64,000 nt of DNA from Leisingera caerulea DSM 24564 (lineage in GTDB: Bacteria > Pseudomonadota > Alphaproteobacteria > Rhodobacterales > Rhodobacteraceae): NCBI RefSeq assembly GCF_000473325.1, contig NZ_KI421514.1, positions 252,340-316,339 of the forward strand, written 5' to 3'. The notes under the pieces are model-generated. The model did not search any database, was not told where the DNA came from, and saw only the letters and a program-made list of their open reading frames with translations. Shown one piece after another: positions 61,213 through 64,000 of this stretch (the stretch's first letter is position 1; each line of letters starts with the position of its first letter). The position numbers and the translations under genes were made by a program.

Positions 61213-61857
61213 CTACTCCACCTGCGGAAAGGGGGCTGGCAGCGGTGCGGCGCTGTATTGGTAGAGCGATCCCCAGAACCCGCCCGGGCTGGGCTGCCAG
61301 GGCGCGCTGTTCATGTCCAGCGCCGCGCAGGGCGAGGATCTTGTGGCCGGGTTTTCCTTGGCCCGCTCGCAGCGTTCCGGCGTGCTGTGGCAGGCCACCA
61401 GATAGGCCTGCGGCCCTTTCTTGCCGCTGTCCTCCTGATAGCAATAGCGGATCGCTTCCTCCTGCAGCTGGGCACGGGCCTGTTCGACCAGCTGCTGATT
61501 GACTGCCACCGTCTTGCTGGCCGCCTCCAGCGCCACGGCGGCGTCCTGCTGTACCAGCTCGGCCTCGCGCTCCAGCTCCCCGGTGCCGCCCCCGGCGGCC
61601 TGCAGCGCCTGGGTCAGCCGGGCGTTCACCTTCTGCGCCTCCGCCAGCGCGGTCTGCAGCTCGGCCACGGCGGCGTCGTATTCCACCAGCTTGGATTTCC
61701 ACTTGAAGCCGGCAAAGCTGCCCTCCTCAAACCCCGCGCTGACCAGAATGCCGTTCAGCGTCTGCGGAAACAGCAGGAAGACCGCAAACAGCGCAATCAC
61801 CGAGGCATCGCGCAAAAGAACCACGAGGTCCTTCAGGACCGAAACCGTCTTCTGCAT
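61213..61857 (-). CDS. Hypothetical membrane-anchored coiled-coil protein
   Basis: A 214-residue protein. A hydrophobic segment (ASVIALFAVFLLFPQTLNGI) anchors it near the N terminus. A long helical, coiled-coil-like region follows (DAAVAELQTALAEAQKVNAR to AARQLVEQARAQLQEEAI-like helices). The C terminus has four cysteines (IRYCYQEDSG, VACHSTPERCER, SPCAALD) that may pair. No family recognised. Likely Rhodobacteraceae-specific. Confidence 0.65.
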   Translation of the reverse strand: MQKTVSVLKDLVVLLRDASVIALFAVFLLFPQTLNGILVSAGFEEGSFAGFKWKSKLVEYDAAVAELQTALAEAQKVNARLTQALQAAGGGTGELEREAELVQQDAAVALEAASKTVAVNQQLVEQARAQLQEEAIRYCYQEDSGKKGPQAYLVACHSTPERCERAKENPATRSSPCAALDMNSAPWQPSPGGFWGSLYQYSAAPLPAPFPQVE

Positions 61858-61991
61858 CTGAACCCACCGTCACTGGAACCCTACGATGCCACTGTGAACC
61901 AGCGCTACAGCCTGGGTCAAATCGCCCGGCGGCGCTGCGTGCCTTGTTCCGGGCGTGATGGTGGAACATTAACAGGTTGGCCCTTCTCCGC

Positions 61992-62675
61992 CTAAACCGG
62001 CACCAGCAGCCCGTTCTCCAGCTTCACCTGCCGGTCCATCCGCGCCGCCAGCTCCAGGTTGTGGGTGGCAATCAGCGCCGACAACCCCGTGCCGCGCACC
62101 AGCTCCATCAGCGCCGCAAACACCTGGTCGGAGGTGCCGGGGTCCAGGTTCCCGGTCGGCTCATCCGCCAGCAGCACCCGCGGCGCATTGGCCAGCGCCC
62201 GGCAGAAGGCGACCCGCTGCTGCTCGCCGCCCGACAGCGCCGCCGGACGGTGATCTGCGCGCCCTGCAAGGCCCACGGTGCCCAAAAGATCCGCCGCCCG
62301 CGACACCGCGGCCTTCTGCGAAGCGCCATTCGCCAGCTGCGGCAGCACAATGTTCTCCAGCGCTGAAAACTCCGGCAGCAGGTGGTGGAACTGGTAGACA
62401 AAGCCAACTTCTTGGCGGCGCACACGGGTGCGGCGGCGGTCGCCCTTGCGGGTCACGTCCTCGCCCGCCACGTGCACTTCGCCCGCGTCCGGCGTGTCCA
62501 GAAGCCCTGCGATGTGCAAGAGCGTCGACTTGCCCGCACCGGACGGTGCCACCAGCGCCACGACCTCGCCCGCCTGCAGGCTCAGATCCGCACCGCGCAA
62601 CACGTCGACCTGCCCCGGCGTGCCGGTCAGGTAGGATTTGGTGATCCCCTTCAGCTCCAGCGTGATCTCACTCAT
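61992..62675 (-). CDS. lolD: Lipoprotein-releasing ABC transporter ATPase LolD
   Basis: A 227-residue ATPase that powers release of outer-membrane lipoproteins from the inner membrane to LolA. Walker A is APSGAGKST, signature LSGGEQQR and Walker [33 protein letters not shown] is typical of Lol[21 protein letters not shown] holds the Q-loop. The 5' end overlaps the upstream permease gene by eight bases, so the two are co-translated. Confidence 0.96.
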   Translation of the reverse strand: MSEITLELKGITKSYLTGTPGQVDVLRGADLSLQAGEVVALVAPSGAGKSTLLHIAGLLDTPDAGEVHVAGEDVTRKGDRRRTRVRRQEVGFVYQFHHLLPEFSALENIVLPQLANGASQKAAVSRAADLLGTVGLAGRADHRPAALSGGEQQRVAFCRALANAPRVLLADEPTGNLDPGTSDQVFAALMELVRGTGLSALIATHNLELAARMDRQVKLENGLLVPV

Positions 62676-63954
62676 AGCGCAGTGCCTCCACCGGGTTGAG
62701 GCGCGCCGCGCGGCGGGCCGGGAAAATGGTCACGAAGAACGACAGCCCCAAGGACAGCGCCGTGGCCGAGACCACATCCGCCAGCCGCAGCTGTGCCGGC
62801 AGAGCATAGATGCCGCGGATCGACGGATCCCAGACACCGCCGCCCATGACGTAGTTCACAAAGGAGAAGATCGGGTCGATATAAAGCGCAAACAGGCAGC
62901 CCAGCACCACGCCGCAGATGGTGCCGATCACGCCGGTGAAGGCGCCGCAGATGAAGAACACCCGCATGATAGACCCTTCGCTGAGGCCGATGGTGCGCAG
63001 GATGCCGATGTCGCGGCCCTTGTTCTTGACCAGCATGATCAGGCCCGAGACGATGTTCATCGCCGCGATCAATACAAGGATCGAAAGGATGATGAACATC
63101 ACGTTGTCCTCGACCTCCAGCGCCCGCAGGAAGCCGCCGGAGGCATCGCGCCAGGTCCACACACCCGCGGTGCCGCCCGCCGCCTGCTGGATCGCCAGCG
63201 CCATTGCGTCAACGTTTTCGGGATCTTCCACCATCACCTCGATCTCATCCGCGATGCCTTCGCGGTTGAAAAAGGCCTGCGCCTCGGCAAACGGCAGGTA
63301 GACCCGGGTGCGGTCGATGTCCCAGCGCCCGGCGGTGAAGACATAGACCACCTCATAGGCGTTGACCCGCGGGCTGGTGCCAAAGGCGGTTTTGACGCCA
63401 TTGGGCGAGATCAGCTTGATCTTGTCCCCGACCGAGACCCCCAGCTCCCGCGCGACGCCGGAGCCGATGGCGATGCCGTCTTCGAAGCGGGCCAGATCGC
63501 CCACGGCCTCTTCGCTTTGGGCCACGCCCGGGATGCCCTGGATGTCAGCGGCGGAGATGCCATAGACCTCGACGCCCGCATTGCGCTGGCGCAGGTTTGC
63601 CATCACCTGCCCCTTGACCAGCGGCGCGGCGCGGGTGACGCCCGGCACCGCAGCCACGGTCTCCGCCAGCGCCTCGTAATCCTTCAGCGAGCGGTCCAGC
63701 ACGCCCGCCTCGTTCACCTCGCCATAGGAATAGAGGGTCACATGGGCGTTGGCGCCCAGGATGGTGCCAACGAATTCCGACCGGAAGCCGGAGCGCACCG
63801 CCAGCGTGGCAATCAGCGCAAAGACCGCAAGGGTGATGCCGATCAGGCTGATCCAGGTCATCACGCTGACCCCGCCCTCGGCCTTGCGGGCGCGCAAGTA
63901 GCGCCAGGCGATGATCCATTCGAAACGGGAAAACGGCGGTGGTGTCGTGGCCAT
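62668..63954 (-). CDS. Lipoprotein-releasing ABC permease (LolC/LolE type)
   Basis: A 428-residue permease with the LolC/E layout: helix 1 ([20 protein letters not shown]), a large periplasmic domain, and three C-terminal helices ([40 protein letters not shown] and [20 protein letters not shown]). [20 protein letters not shown] is the conserved N-terminal cytoplasmic motif. Only one such permease is in the window, consistent with lineages that use a homodimer in place of LolC/LolE. It is complete: the start is 46 bases inside the window. Confidence 0.95.
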   Translation of the reverse strand: MATTPPPFSRFEWIIAWRYLRARKAEGGVSVMTWISLIGITLAVFALIATLAVRSGFRSEFVGTILGANAHVTLYSYGEVNEAGVLDRSLKDYEALAETVAAVPGVTRAAPLVKGQVMANLRQRNAGVEVYGISAADIQGIPGVAQSEEAVGDLARFEDGIAIGSGVARELGVSVGDKIKLISPNGVKTAFGTSPRVNAYEVVYVFTAGRWDIDRTRVYLPFAEAQAFFNREGIADEIEVMVEDPENVDAMALAIQQAAGGTAGVWTWRDASGGFLRALEVEDNVMFIILSILVLIAAMNIVSGLIMLVKNKGRDIGILRTIGLSEGSIMRVFFICGAFTGVIGTICGVVLGCLFALYIDPIFSFVNYVMGGGVWDPSIRGIYALPAQLRLADVVSATALSLGLSFFVTIFPARRAARLNPVEALRYE

Positions 63955-64000
63955 GTGGGGGTCCTGCCCGGGAAATTTGCCTGCAACCTGTGCTGCATAA

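Overview
The window is a high-GC chromosomal segment from an alphaproteobacterium, almost certainly a marine Rhodobacteraceae of the Roseobacter group (Leisingera/Phaeobacter/Ruegeria type; genus is inference). The signs are the phaR-phaP-phaC-phaZ arrangement, a LolD gene with one LolC/E-type permease, DUF1007 next to a NicO-type metal transporter, and recurrent intergenic TTCATCT..AAATA elements. Coding density is high. I found no rRNA, tRNA, CRISPR, integrase, transposase or prophage.

Layout. 1-2039 is the 3' two thirds of valS. 2237-4245 holds a DUF1330 gene and three overlapping genes: two TerB-like paralogues and a signal-less phosphonate-binding-like protein. 4380-12769 is a co-directional cluster: a polar amino acid or opine type ABC importer (ATPase, binding protein, two permeases), then glutamine-synthetase-like, class I amidotransferase, second glutamine-synthetase-like and FAD amine oxidase genes. 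It resembles the Puu gamma-glutamyl-amine pathway. A DegT aminotransferase and small membrane genes follow. 15065-22447 is the polyhydroxyalkanoate region (phaR, phaP, phaC, phaZ), interrupted by an epimerase and a class III cyclase-TPR protein; matches to the PhaR operator lie before phaP and between phaC and phaZ. 22452-28884 has two hydrolases, a frameshifted VOC gene, a DUF4105 protein and thrS.

29116-31637 is a complete bufferin-type RiPP locus: DUF2282 precursor, DUF692/MNIO modifying enzyme, BufC-like partner and DoxX. 31709-34236 has an ArsC-like protein, a cold-shock protein and thyA-folA. 34485-36830 is a lipoprotein/Slam pair predicted to display a TbpB-like lipoprotein on the cell surface. 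37470-38979 has two tiny genes divergent from an OxyR-like regulator that lacks the peroxidatic cysteine; an OxyR-type ATAG-N7-CTAT site lies between them. 39513-50361 is mixed housekeeping: MarR regulator, SdhE, XRE regulator, aspartate aminotransferase, yeast-type cytosine deaminase, MATE pump, NicO/DUF1007 metal pair, PPK2 and an AhpD-like protein.

50362-56764 is the most irregular part. A PLP decarboxylase and parE lie between two families of hairpin repeats in opposite orientation about 5 kb apart. A low-GC NYN-domain gene starts inside the parE stop codon. A 1.1-kb stretch without genes (55650-56764) is packed with inverted repeats and may hold a structured RNA. The window ends with a Tag-like glycosylase, a HEXXH lipoprotein, a YdcZ transporter, a PhnA-type zinc ribbon protein, a methyltransferase, a bactofilin and lolD plus its permease.

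The strongest leads are the bufferin locus, the Slam pair, the cysteine-less OxyR-like regulator with its own site, and the inverted repeats whose hairpin stems covary between copies. All assignments come from reading the sequence and remembered family features; no searches were run.
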